Shown here: in pieces, positions 8,761-16,425 of the stretch
Layout: each line of letters starts with the position of its first letter
Position numbering within the stretch: the first letter of the stretch is position 1
Source of the DNA: Selenomonadales bacterium 4137-cl
Lineage (GTDB): Bacteria > Bacillota > Negativicutes > Sporomusales > UBA7701
Assembly: GCA_032334055.1 (NCBI GenBank)
Contig: JAUOZS010000001.1
Location: 2,454,501-2,518,500 of the forward strand
Reading direction: 5' to 3'
Length of the DNA stretch: 64,000 nt
Position numbers and translations under genes: made by a program
The notes under the pieces: generated by a model
Told to the model about the DNA's origin: nothing
The model's input: the letters and a program-made list of their open reading frames with translations, nothing else
The model's database searches: none

Positions 8761-9843
8761 GTGGAGCCTGTGAATAGTTCGCCAGGCTGTCGAAAACCTC
8801 AGGAGCACGGACAGTTCCGTCCTGCTGTGCCAGCGGCTGCCGTTCCGGCCGGCCTGCCGGATTACGGCGAAGCAACGATCGGCGATATCGCCAAACAAAG
8901 CCCCGCGGTGGACGGGCAGTTGATCGTGGCCGAAACGCGAGCACTCTTCCCCGATGGCAATCTCCAAGGCATCGTTGTCGTCGAAGAGGGCAAGCCGGTC
9001 GGCCTGGTGATGAAAAACGAGCTTTATTACCGCCTTGGCAGTCAGTACGGCGTGCCGCTGTATTATAAACGGCCGATCAGGAGGCTGATGGATGCTCATC
9101 CCCTGGTCGTCGACTACGGCCTGTCGCTGGAAACCGTTTCCCGCCAGGCTATGGCCCGCGAGGAGGCCAAGCTGTACGACCTTATCATCGTGACGAGGGA
9201 AGGCCGTTACTGGGGCACGGTCTCGATCATCGACCTTCTCCGACATATCACCGACCGGCAGATACGCTGCGCCGCCAACGCCAACCCTCTCACCGGCCTG
9301 CCCGGCAATCTCGTCATCGAGGAGCGGCTGAAAAGCCTGGTCCGCGGTGACAAACCTTTCGCGGTCCTGTACATCGATCTCGACAATTTCAAGGCTTTTA
9401 ACGACCGCTATGGATTCGAACAGGGCGACCGCGCCCTGCTCCTGACGAGCGACATCCTCAGCCAGGCGATCGTCGCCTGCGACGATTCGGGCGGAGATTT
9501 CCTCGGCCACATCGGCGGCGACGATTTCATCATCATCAGCCGGCCGGAAAAAGCGGAACCTCTCTGCCAGTCTGTCATCACCCGCTTCGATCGCGAGTTT
9601 CGCCGCCTCTATGCGCCCGACGACCTCGCCCGGGGTTATATAACCGTGCTCAACCGCAAGGGGCAGGAGGAAAACTATCCGCTGACGACCGTGTCGATCG
9701 CGGTTGTCGACAATTTGGAGCGGCAATTTACGAATTATCTCGAAATCGGCGAAATCGCCGCCCAGCTCAAGAGGCGGGCCAAGGCCATCGAAGGCTCGGT
9801 ATACCTGACCGATCGCCGCAAACAGCCGCCAGACAAAAATTAA
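8761..9843 (+). CDS. Diguanylate cyclase with N-terminal CBS-like module
   Basis: About 360 aa, predicted to make c-di-GMP from GTP in the cytoplasm. Residues about 30-170 form the same CBS-like pair found at the C-terminus of the EAL protein at 2316 (GLVMKNELYYRL…KRPIRRLMDAHPLVV). The GGDEF domain follows: NPLTGLPGN, LYIDLDNFKAFND and the active loop reading GGDDF, an accepted variant of GGDEF. A GTG at 8761 is preferred because the -10 at 8724 puts the transcript start after the upstream TTG; the ribosome site is weak (AGAGAG). An I-site RxxD is not obvious before GGDDF, so product inhibition may be absent. Single gene behind a Pho-box-like promoter. Confidence 0.88.
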   Translation: MEPVNSSPGCRKPQEHGQFRPAVPAAAVPAGLPDYGEATIGDIAKQSPAVDGQLIVAETRALFPDGNLQGIVVVEEGKPVGLVMKNELYYRLGSQYGVPLYYKRPIRRLMDAHPLVVDYGLSLETVSRQAMAREEAKLYDLIIVTREGRYWGTVSIIDLLRHITDRQIRCAANANPLTGLPGNLVIEERLKSLVRGDKPFAVLYIDLDNFKAFNDRYGFEQGDRALLLTSDILSQAIVACDDSGGDFLGHIGGDDFIIISRPEKAEPLCQSVITRFDREFRRLYAPDDLARGYITVLNRKGQEENYPLTTVSIAVVDNLERQFTNYLEIGEIAAQLKRRAKAIEGSVYLTDRRKQPPDKN

Positions 9844-9856
9844 CAATAAATTAACA
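9840..9856 (+). promoter_or_regulatory. Two-repeat Pho-box-like site upstream of the SixA-like gene
   Basis: TTAACA at 9840 and again at 9851 (11-bp step), overlapping the stop codon of the GGDEF gene and 59 bp before the next start. No convincing -10 lies at the expected distance, so this is the weakest of the five sites. Confidence 0.45.
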
Positions 9857-9914
9857 ATCCGCCGCCAGGAAATTCCCCGCCGACAGCCAACGGTCTGTAT
9901 AGGAGGAATATTCT

Positions 9915-10391
9915 ATGTATATTATTCTCTTTCACACCGGCGAAGCGGAAGAAAAACAAACCAAGCAGGGCGAAACCCGGGCAGTATTGACAAAGAACGG
10001 CGAGAAGGCGGTGGTCGACGCCGCCCAGGGACTTGACCGGATCATCCCCCGGAAAATCAAAACCCAGGTTTGGTCGAGCATGCTGCCCGCGGCGTCCCAG
10101 ACGGCCGAGCTGGTCGCCGAGGAGTTGGGCGTCAAGCGCCGTTTTCTGAAAACCCTCGACACCGACGATCTGTCCACCCTGCTGGCGATGGCCTTCGAAC
10201 ACTGCACCGACGACTGCCTCATATTCGTCAGCCGTCAGCCCTATCTGGGCGACTGGTCCCGAAAACTGGCAGGTCTGAAGCTGCCTTTCGGCGAGGCTTC
10301 GGCCGCCGGCTTCACCGTCGATCAGGAAGCGCCCGCCCAAAACGAGCTTCTGTGGTTCATTCAACCCAGGATATTGAAGCGTATCGGCTAA
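9915..10391 (+). CDS. SixA-like histidine phosphatase homologue with degenerate active site
   Basis: 158-aa protein of the histidine-phosphatase (phosphoglycerate mutase-like) fold, closest in layout to phosphohistidine phosphatase SixA. The start follows AGGAGGAATATTCT. The catalytic RHG motif is altered: LFHTGEAEE in place of L-R-H-G-E-A-E, keeping His but losing the neighbouring Arg. The second motif SSxLxRxxQTAE reads SSMLPAASQTAE, losing its Arg, and the second catalytic His (VxHxP) is replaced in FVSRQPYLGD. With one of two His and both Arg gone, it is probably not a phosphatase and may bind a ligand or a phosphorylated partner. It sits between GGDEF and HD genes and ends at a strong bidirectional terminator. 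Confidence 0.75.
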   Translation: MYIILFHTGEAEEKQTKQGETRAVLTKNGEKAVVDAAQGLDRIIPRKIKTQVWSSMLPAASQTAELVAEELGVKRRFLKTLDTDDLSTLLAMAFEHCTDDCLIFVSRQPYLGDWSRKLAGLKLPFGEASAAGFTVDQEAPAQNELLWFIQPRILKRIG

Positions 10392-10398
10392 CTACAGG

Positions 10399-10434
10399 AA
10401 AAAGCCGTCCCCGTTAACGGGGGCGGCTTTTTTG
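10399..10434. terminator. Bidirectional intrinsic terminator
   Basis: Stem AAAAGCCGTCCCCG with loop TTAA and CGGGGGCGGCTTTTTT. T-runs on both strands; it serves the SixA-like gene (+) and the HD-protein gene (-). Confidence 0.9.
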
Positions 10435-10480
10435 GTCTTCTCCAAGGAAGGGGGTTCCCAATTTAGCCACTGCCGAATTG

Positions 10481-11659
10481 TCAGTCCGCGCTCGTCTCCG
10501 CCGGCTCGACCAGGCTATGGACAGCCGCGCGCAGGCCTTCGGGCCCACCCACGACGTAGGTCTGGTAAAGGGCGATCATCGTCGCCTGGGAAAAAATGTA
10601 GTTGCGGAAGGTGTTGAAACGGCCGTTTTTGAGATCAGCGGCCCCCATGCCGTAATCGGCCACGGCCAGTACTTCCAACAGGCCGATGGTCCATCGGGCG
10701 GCAGGGACGCTGAAAGTCCAGTCATGATCGCCAAGATAGGTGACGAACGGTTCGATCCGGCGCGGCGGGGCGATCTTGCCGCCGCACGCGGCGAGCAGGC
10801 CGGCGGCGACCGGGTCTTGGCCGGCGATGGCTGCCGCCGCCTTTATATAGCCGACCAGCCGCGCCTCGTCGGCCGGGCTGCCGGCGTTGTCGTGGGCGCT
10901 GGCCTGGGCGATGAGCACCTCTGGCGGCAGGCCCCGGTAAATCGTTTCGGCGAGGCTGAGGATATGGTGAGCGCCTGTGCCGGCGATCTGACACTCTGGC
11001 AGCGTCGCGCCGTCCTCCTGCCATTGCAGGACCCACGGCTTGTGCAGGTCGTGCAGCAACTGGGCCGCCAGCACGACATCGCGGTCGAGCAGCACGCCGT
11101 AGGTATCGTGATATCCTTGGCATAAACTCAGCGAGGATTTGACGTTCAGGGCAGTATGGACGACCAGGCCGCCGGGGTAGGCGTGATGGCTGTCGTAAGT
11201 GCTGCCGGAAGCCGCAGAGAATTGCTGGGACGGCTCGTCGCAGCGGGCGAGCGGCGGCAAGAGCTGCTCGGCCGTCACCGCGGCTTTCAGGAGTCCTGTG
11301 CCAACTAATTCCCGCCGCAGGCCTTCTTTGTCCGCCTCTGTCTGATACGCGGCCATAAAGGTGGGGGCAGGATCGAGAACAATCCCTTTCACCATTTCTC
11401 TCAGGCCCGGGTCGGCGATATCGCCGGCCGCCGCGAGGAGAAATTCGTAGCCCGCCCGTACTACAGCCGACCGTTCGGCCATTGCCCCCGGGGCGAGGCT
11501 AAGGCACTCTTCTATGGATATCCGTCCGGCCGCATCGCCGGGAGCGGCGCCAAAAGTTAGGCCGGGGACTTGCGTCAGGGCAGCCGCACCGGAGGCGCAG
11601 GCCGACAGGCGAAGAAACGCGCGCCTGGAAAGTTCCTTGTCCGCGAACAGATTATCCAT
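10481..11659 (-). CDS. Tat-exported HD-domain protein
   Basis: 392-aa predicted extracytoplasmic protein. The N-terminus has a twin-arginine motif (SRRAFLRLSA) followed by a hydrophobic Ala-rich stretch, so it should fold in the cytoplasm with its metal before Tat export. The body carries HD-hydrolase elements: HHAYPGGLVVHTAL, AAQLLHDLHKPW (the HD pair), HHILSLAE and ASAHDNAG, matching the spaced His/Asp metal ligands of HD phosphohydrolases. Substrate unknown; an exported phosphohydrolase would suit phosphate scavenging, supported by the three-repeat Pho-box-like array 66-95 bp upstream. A cofactor-free reading (non-enzymatic) cannot be excluded. Confidence 0.75.
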   Translation of the reverse strand: MDNLFADKELSRRAFLRLSACASGAAALTQVPGLTFGAAPGDAAGRISIEECLSLAPGAMAERSAVVRAGYEFLLAAAGDIADPGLREMVKGIVLDPAPTFMAAYQTEADKEGLRRELVGTGLLKAAVTAEQLLPPLARCDEPSQQFSAASGSTYDSHHAYPGGLVVHTALNVKSSLSLCQGYHDTYGVLLDRDVVLAAQLLHDLHKPWVLQWQEDGATLPECQIAGTGAHHILSLAETIYRGLPPEVLIAQASAHDNAGSPADEARLVGYIKAAAAIAGQDPVAAGLLAACGGKIAPPRRIEPFVTYLGDHDWTFSVPAARWTIGLLEVLAVADYGMGAADLKNGRFNTFRNYIFSQATMIALYQTYVVGGPEGLRAAVHSLVEPAETSAD

Positions 11660-11724
11660 CTTTCACCTCGCGCTACTTTTTAATTTCATTGTACCAGGAC
11701 ACCTGTCCAGGTATGTTACGGCAC

Positions 11725-11754
11725 GGTTAACCGTTTGTTAAAGTTTGGTTAAAT
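11725..11754 (-). promoter_or_regulatory. Pho-box-like triple repeat upstream of the Tat-HD gene
   Basis: TTAA cores at 11727, 11738 and 11749, exactly 11 bp apart. On the minus strand: TTAACC, TTAACA, TTAACC with 5-bp spacers, pointing to the Tat-HD gene. A TACAAT element at 11695-11690 is 29 bp beyond, further than in the other two promoters, so the -10 is uncertain. Confidence 0.65.
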
Positions 11755-11816
11755 CCTCCGGCCGCTGCGGCGGGACATCGCCGCTGACGTGAACAAAATT
11801 GAACTAACATTAGCTA

Positions 11817-11846
11817 TTGCATTTGTAGGCATTTAAATATTATAAT
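11817..11846 (+). promoter_or_regulatory. Sigma-A-type promoter of the leader RNA
   Basis: TTGCAT (11817-11822), 18-bp spacer, TATAAT (11841-11846). The start of transcription would be near 11853, giving a leader of about 335 bases before the next gene. Confidence 0.6.
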
Positions 11847-11852
11847 GTTATT

Positions 11853-12133
11853 AAGCTGGTTTATGTTGGTTTATTTTATAACGAAACACCCTCTCTCCCG
11901 ACCTCTAGACCCTCCAAAATAATAAGTTTTGCTCCTTAGCCGGCCTACCTAAACCTTAACCAGGCATGGTGTCCGGCCGATCGGTATAGCGGGAAACGGC
12001 TATGCTTCCCTACCCTTGGAAAGGAGCAATGTTTCCGGCGGTGCATTTACTTGCGCCTATTTTCGCTTACCCGGCCGGATGTATTGCCAAGCCTTTCCGA
12101 TTTTAGACAGGCTTGGCATATTTTATTTTCCCG
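11853..12133 (+). ncRNA. Candidate structured leader RNA or small RNA, class not recognised
   Basis: Gene-free stretch between the Tat-HD gene and the 100-aa gene. It begins at a good promoter and ends in an intrinsic terminator 55 bases before the next start. TTGCTCCTT (11929-11937) can pair with AAGGAGCAA (12021-12029) to close an internal domain; inside it GCCGG/CCGGC and ATAGC/GCTAT (around GGGAAACG) form further stems. This is the layout of a terminator-controlled riboswitch or of a free-standing RNA of about 270 bases. I compared it by eye with GEMM, cobalamin, SAM, T-box and ydaO cores and found no match. Confidence 0.45.
12086..12130 (+). terminator. Intrinsic terminator in the leader
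   Basis: Stem GCCAAGCCT (12086-12094) with AGGCTTGGC (12109-12117), 14-base loop, then ATATTTTATTTT. It lies upstream of the 12188 gene, so expression of that gene needs readthrough or a second promoter. Confidence 0.8.
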
Positions 12134-12187
12134 TCCGCGGCGGCCGGTTATGCCGCCGGCGATTATAAGACGCGAGGAGGAACTGCG

Positions 12188-12490
12188 ATGATTTGGACCG
12201 AGGACGAAAGAGCCGATCACCTGCTGGCCAACCGCGAATATATGGAAAGGGCTTTGCGGGAAGCGGTTATGGTCACCCGGAACGCCATCCGCGAAATCAG
12301 CATGGCGAGGGATGGGTATCTGTTCGAGGAATACGTCCGGTTCCTCGATTCCCTGACCGGCGATCTGACAAGGTTGACCGGACTTCTGCTGGCTATCGAG
12401 ACGGAAAAAAAGCCGCTGATAAGGTACCGGGGCCGGCACGACTACGCGCGCGAGGTTCCGCCGCCGGCCGCAAAACGGGCAAATCCCTGA
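12188..12490 (+). CDS. Small conserved-looking protein of unknown function
   Basis: 100 aa, not recognised. The ATG at 12188 follows GAGGAGGAACTGCG, an excellent ribosome site. The protein is charged and probably helical (residues about 1-80 with regular Leu/Arg/Glu spacing), no membrane segment, no cysteine, and ends in a basic Pro/Ala tail. It lies 46 bp before the DUF2325 gene on the same strand and behind the structured leader, so the two are likely co-transcribed. Confidence 0.7.
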   Translation: MIWTEDERADHLLANREYMERALREAVMVTRNAIREISMARDGYLFEEYVRFLDSLTGDLTRLTGLLLAIETEKKPLIRYRGRHDYAREVPPPAAKRANP

Positions 12491-12536
12491 GCCGCTCCGC
12501 AAGCGGAAAAATCGCTACCGAAATGAGGCTTGCACC

Positions 12537-14150
12537 ATGAATATCGCCGACTTCACCCTCGAAATAGGGACGCTAACGACGGATACCATCCCGCCGTTCG
12601 TGCAACTCGCCGCCGATACCGCCGCCGCTTACAAAGAGATAGACGCGCTTTACGCCGCGCAAAGCGCCCGCTGTCACGCCAAGGCGGCGCGATCGCCGTA
12701 TCGCGGCCACCCGGCGTTCACCCGCGGCGGCATCGACCGGGAAATATACGCGCATAAGTATCTCGGCCTCGTGCTCGCGGCCATCGAGGAGGGGCCGGAT
12801 TCGCCCTTGTTCGCGCGCGTGTTCGGGGTGATGGCCAGGCGGTGGGCCGGCCTTCACCGCTACATAACCAACAGCCCCGAGGTGTTTCTGGACGATGTCG
12901 TCGATTCAAAATACCATTCCCCCGCGGCGCGGCAGGCGGGCGACAATCTGCTCGCCGGCGCGGCCGGACACTATTTCGACTGCTTCGTCAACGTGTACCC
13001 CGTTCTCGACCAGCCCCGCCAGGCGGCTCTCAGGTTCGCCCTGTTCGCCGCCTGCGCCCTAGGGAAAGCGGTAAACGTGAGAAACCGCGATATACTGGCG
13101 GAGATAGAGCTTTTAAGCGACCAAGCGCCCGTCACGGCAAGTTTCCGGGATATAAGCCGAAGACTGGGCACGCCCGAGTTCAAAAAGGTGACGCGGAATC
13201 TCAAGAACGCGATCTTCCAGCAGGCCCGTCCCGACGCCCGGCTTCTCTGGCGCAACGATCGGTTTATCGAGGGCTTGGCGCACTGCGGCGCGTATCTGTC
13301 GGCGGAGGAAGGGGTTTCGCTGCTCAGCCGCGATTTTCTGGCCGCTCCGAAAGAGCGGGACATCGAGCTTCTTTGCCGCCTTTATTTCATAAAGACGACG
13401 GCGGACCTGTTCCGTTTCGGGCCATTTTTGCAGTCCAGGGAAGAGGTTGAGAAGGAGTGCGCCGAGTTCGTGATGTTCGGCCTGGTTTGGCTTGGCCTGG
13501 TGCGGGAATACAAGAAAACCAGACGATATTACTCGTCCCGCAACGCCGACTATCTTCGCGCCGAGCTGAAGGCCCTGGAGGAAAAACTCGCCGCCAGCGA
13601 GGAGAGTCTGCGCATAGCGAACGACGCGCTGGCGGCCAAAGACCGCCTGCTGGCGCTGAAAGACCGGCAGGCAAGCGAGCTGGCCCGCCAGCACAGACGG
13701 GAAACATACGCTTTGACAAAGGAGATCGCGCGCCTGAAAGGCGAGGCGGCCCGCGACGCCCGGCTTAAAGCGCTGGCAGCGCCTGCCGGGGCAGCGACCC
13801 CGGCGGCCGCCGATGCGCCGGAGCCGCCGGTCGCGGTGCCAGATACTCCGAACGACCTGAGGAAGCTCAAAAGCGTTCGGGCGGTCGTAATCGGCGGCAC
13901 CGAGAAATGGCAGGCGAAGCTCAGCAACCATCTGCCCCATTTCGTGTATTTATACGGCGATACCACCGGCTTCGACGAGGCGCTGGTCATCAACGCCGAT
14001 ATCGTGTTCGCCGACACCCGGTTCAAGTTCAGCCACGGCTGCTTTTACCGGCTGGCCGATATCGTGCGCCGCCACAACAAAAAACTCGTTTTTCTGTCCA
14101 GGACCAACACCGCGCTTGCCGTCCACCAGATGGCCGCGGCGGTGGACTGA
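12537..14150 (+). CDS. DUF2325-domain protein with long helical N-terminal region
   Basis: 537 aa. The C-terminal 95 residues are a DUF2325 domain (VVIGGTEKWQAKL, FVYLYGDTTGFDE, ADIVFADTRFKFSH, VFLSRTN), a Rossmann-like domain of unknown role found in Firmicutes. Residues about 325-415 form a strong coiled coil (ELKALEEKLAASEE and heptads after it), followed by an Ala/Pro linker. The first 320 residues are mostly helical and not recognised. ATG at 12537 with TGAGG upstream. No transmembrane segments. The combination suggests a scaffolding or ligand-sensing protein; no enzyme activity can be claimed. Confidence 0.75.
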   Translation: MNIADFTLEIGTLTTDTIPPFVQLAADTAAAYKEIDALYAAQSARCHAKAARSPYRGHPAFTRGGIDREIYAHKYLGLVLAAIEEGPDSPLFARVFGVMARRWAGLHRYITNSPEVFLDDVVDSKYHSPAARQAGDNLLAGAAGHYFDCFVNVYPVLDQPRQAALRFALFAACALGKAVNVRNRDILAEIELLSDQAPVTASFRDISRRLGTPEFKKVTRNLKNAIFQQARPDARLLWRNDRFIEGLAHCGAYLSAEEGVSLLSRDFLAAPKERDIELLCRLYFIKTTADLFRFGPFLQSREEVEKECAEFVMFGLVWLGLVREYKKTRRYYSSRNADYLRAELKALEEKLAASEESLRIANDALAAKDRLLALKDRQASELARQHRRETYALTKEIARLKGEAARDARLKALAAPAGAATPAAADAPEPPVAVPDTPNDLRKLKSVRAVVIGGTEKWQAKLSNHLPHFVYLYGDTTGFDEALVINADIVFADTRFKFSHGCFYRLADIVRRHNKKLVFLSRTNTALAVHQMAAAVD

Positions 14151-14167
14151 CGCCGACCGCGCTGCGG

Positions 14168-14219
14168 AACGCGAACGCCCCCGGGAAAGGTTTTTTCCCG
14201 GGGGCGTTCGCGTTTATGT
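14168..14219. terminator. Bidirectional terminator between DUF2325 gene and modC
   Basis: About 20-bp stem (CGCGAACGCCCCCGGGAAA and its complement) with a T-rich loop side and TTTATGTTTT after it on the plus strand. The modC stop codon lies in its right base. Confidence 0.85.
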
Positions 14220-14906
14220 TTTCGCCATTGCGGCCACTTCTTTTGTCACGGCAGGCGATGCGGCCATTGCCCCGCCGGTCTGCCGGCCCTTGTCGAGAAA
14301 CAGTATCTGATGGCCGAGGTCCTTCGCCTCGTCCGGGTCGTGGGTAACCAGGACGAAAGGGATGTTCCACAGCTCCTGCATCCTTTTGAGCTCCGCCCGC
14401 AATTCCAGGCGGGTGGCACTGTCGAGCGAGGAAAGCGGTTCGTCCAGCAGGAGGATTTTGGGCTCGGCCATCAGCGCCCGCGCCAGAGCCACCCGCTGCT
14501 TTTCGCCGCCAGATAGCTGACCGATGTAGCGGTCGCCGAGATGTCCGATCTTGAGCAGTTCCACCAGCCGGTCGTACATTTCGGCCGCGGCCTGGTTATG
14601 TTTTTTAACCCCGTACCAGATATTCCTTTTCACGTTCATATGGGGAAAAAGGGCGAATTCCTGGAACATATAGCCGATGTTCCGCTCCCGGGGCGGCACG
14701 AACGTGTTGGCCGCGCCGGAGTAAAACACCCGCCCGTCGTAAACGATGCTGCCTTCGTCCGGCCTCACGAGGCCGGCAATCGAACGCAGCACGGTGGTTT
14801 TGCCGCTGCCCGAAGGGCCGAACAGGACGAGAACGTTGCGCTCGACGGAAAATTTGACTTCGAGGGTGAAATCAGGGAGCCTTTTCTTGATATCAACCGC
14901 CAGCAT
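14214..14906 (-). CDS. modC: Molybdate ABC transporter ATPase, short form
   Basis: 230-aa ATPase that powers molybdate (or tungstate) import. Walker A FGPSGSGKTT near residue 30, Q-loop YMFQEFALFPHM, signature LSGGEKQR, Walker B ILLLDEPLSSLD, switch His VTHD. ATG at 14906 shares one base with the stop of modB (TGATG), so translation is coupled. At 230 aa it lacks the C-terminal TOBE/Mop domain of typical 350-aa ModC; the separate Mop-like gene at 18477 may have supplied that function. Last gene of the mod operon, ending in the shared terminator. Confidence 0.88.
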   Translation of the reverse strand: MLAVDIKKRLPDFTLEVKFSVERNVLVLFGPSGSGKTTVLRSIAGLVRPDEGSIVYDGRVFYSGAANTFVPPRERNIGYMFQEFALFPHMNVKRNIWYGVKKHNQAAAEMYDRLVELLKIGHLGDRYIGQLSGGEKQRVALARALMAEPKILLLDEPLSSLDSATRLELRAELKRMQELWNIPFVLVTHDPDEAKDLGHQILFLDKGRQTGGAMAASPAVTKEVAAMAKT

Positions 14907-15601
14907 CACGACACCACCTTGGCCGAGAACGGCTTCGCCTTTGCCCGCGCCCAGCTGTTGAGCCAAAAAATGAGCGAGAAGGTGATGACGCTGATTATCA
15001 CCACATACAGCCCGGCCTGGGTCAGGTCGTTGGATTCGGCGGCGAAATATATCGCCAGCGGAATGGTCTGGGTCTTGCCGGGAATGTTGCCCGCCACCAT
15101 GATGGTCGCGCCGAATTCACCCAAAGCGCGGGAGAAGGACAGGATCAGTCCGGCCACGAGACCGGGCCAGGCGAGCGGCAGGGTCACCGTCCAGAACACA
15201 CGCCATTCGCCGGCGCCGAGCGTCCGCGCCGCATCCTCGAGATTGGTTTCGACGGCGAGGAAGGCGGCTTTGGCGCTCTGATACATCAGCGGGAACGCGA
15301 CCACCGTCCCGGCCAGGATGGCGGCATACGGGGTGAAGATGATCTGGGTGTGAAGATATTCGTCCAGCAGGCGGCCCACCGGCCCCTGTTTGCCGATGAT
15401 CACGAGCAGCAAAAAGCCGGTAACCACCGGCGGCAGCACCAACGGCATGGTAAAGAGAGCCTCCGCCGCCGCCTTGCCGGGGAAATCGCGGTTCCGCATC
15501 AGGTAAGCGGCCAGAACGCCGAATATGGCTACGAATACCATCGAGCAGAGAGCTACTTTTATTGACAGGATGACCGGCTGCCATTCGACCACGAGGTTCA
15601 C
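14906..15601 (-). CDS. modB: Molybdate ABC transporter permease
   Basis: 231-aa inner-membrane permease with about five hydrophobic helices. The EAA loop reads NLEDAARTLGAGEWRVFWTVTLP, and the ALGEFGATIMVAGNIPGKTQTI stretch is the ModB signature. GTG at 15601 follows AGTGGG 13 bp after the stop of the upstream binding protein. It forms the channel with ModC and receives molybdate from the tandem ModA-like lipoproteins. Confidence 0.9.
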   Translation of the reverse strand: MNLVVEWQPVILSIKVALCSMVFVAIFGVLAAYLMRNRDFPGKAAAEALFTMPLVLPPVVTGFLLLVIIGKQGPVGRLLDEYLHTQIIFTPYAAILAGTVVAFPLMYQSAKAAFLAVETNLEDAARTLGAGEWRVFWTVTLPLAWPGLVAGLILSFSRALGEFGATIMVAGNIPGKTQTIPLAIYFAAESNDLTQAGLYVVIISVITFSLIFWLNSWARAKAKPFSAKVVS

Positions 15602-15614
15602 CCCACTGTTGTTA

Positions 15615-16412
15615 TTAACGACTGATTACGCTGAAGCCGTATTTTTGGAAAATCCTCGCCGCTTCGGGTCCGGAGAGGTAGTTGAGAAAAGCTTCGGCTT
15701 CGCGGGGGTGTTTGGCGTCTTTGAGCACCGCGCCGGGAAAGACGATCGGACGGTGACTGCCCGGCGGAGCGGCGGCCACCACGCGGACCTTGTCGCTGAG
15801 GGCGGCGACCGTCGAGAAGACGATGCCCGCATCGACATTTTTCGTTTCCACATAAGCGATAATCTGGCGGATATCCTTGGCCAGCACCGCCTTGCCTTTC
15901 ACCTTGTCCCATATGCCGAGATATTTCAACACTTCTATGCCGTACTGCCCGGCGGGCATCGTCTCGGGAGTGCCCAGGCCGTATCTGACAACCTTTTCGT
16001 CGGTCAGGTCGCGGAAGCTCGTCAAGCCGAGGTCCGAATCCTTATGTATGACCAACACCAGCTTGTTGCCGACGAGGTCCCGTCGGGTCGCATCCGCGAT
16101 CCGCCCCTTTTTCTGCAGGTCGTCCATTTGTTTGCGGGCGGCGGAGATGAAGATATCCGCCGGCACTCCGCGTTCGATCTGCGCCTGCAATACGCCGGCG
16201 GCCGCCAGGTTGTAAACTAGTGTTATATTCGGATTCTTTCCCTCATACTCCTTCTGGATATCGAGCAGGGCTTCCTTGAGGCCGAGCGCCGCCGATACGT
16301 TGAGCTCGATTCCGGATGCCGCCGCGGGTTCCGGCTTGGTGCCGCAGCCTGCTGCCAATACCGCTATCAGGCATACGACCGCCAACCATGACGCCAGCCT
16401 GTACTTTCTCAT
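15615..16412 (-). CDS. ModA-like periplasmic binding lipoprotein with altered ligand site
   Basis: 265 aa. Lipoprotein signal peptide ending LAAGC (Cys about 23). The fold follows ModA closely (GVPADIFISAA, VGNKLVLV, PAGQYGIEVLKYLG, VDAGIVF), and it is clearly a paralogue of the next gene. Two positions that bind the oxyanion in ModA differ: the first motif AASL reads AALGL, and SSGALxxQ reads AAGVLQAQ, so both ligand serines appear lost. It may bind a different anion or work as an accessory. ATG at 16412, GAGGA upstream, 13 bp after the stop of the paralogue; same operon. Confidence 0.82.
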   Translation of the reverse strand: MRKYRLASWLAVVCLIAVLAAGCGTKPEPAAASGIELNVSAALGLKEALLDIQKEYEGKNPNITLVYNLAAAGVLQAQIERGVPADIFISAARKQMDDLQKKGRIADATRRDLVGNKLVLVIHKDSDLGLTSFRDLTDEKVVRYGLGTPETMPAGQYGIEVLKYLGIWDKVKGKAVLAKDIRQIIAYVETKNVDAGIVFSTVAALSDKVRVVAAAPPGSHRPIVFPGAVLKDAKHPREAEAFLNYLSGPEAARIFQKYGFSVISR

Positions 16413-16425
16413 ATCCTCGCCCCGC

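Noticed and set aside
11930..12030. c-di-GMP (GEMM) riboswitch in the leader before the 12188 gene
   Set aside because: A CCGGCCTA…AAACC and GGTATAGCGGG resemblance was seen, but the GEMM core (ACGCAnAG and GACGCAAAGCC) is missing; kept only as an unclassified structured leader.
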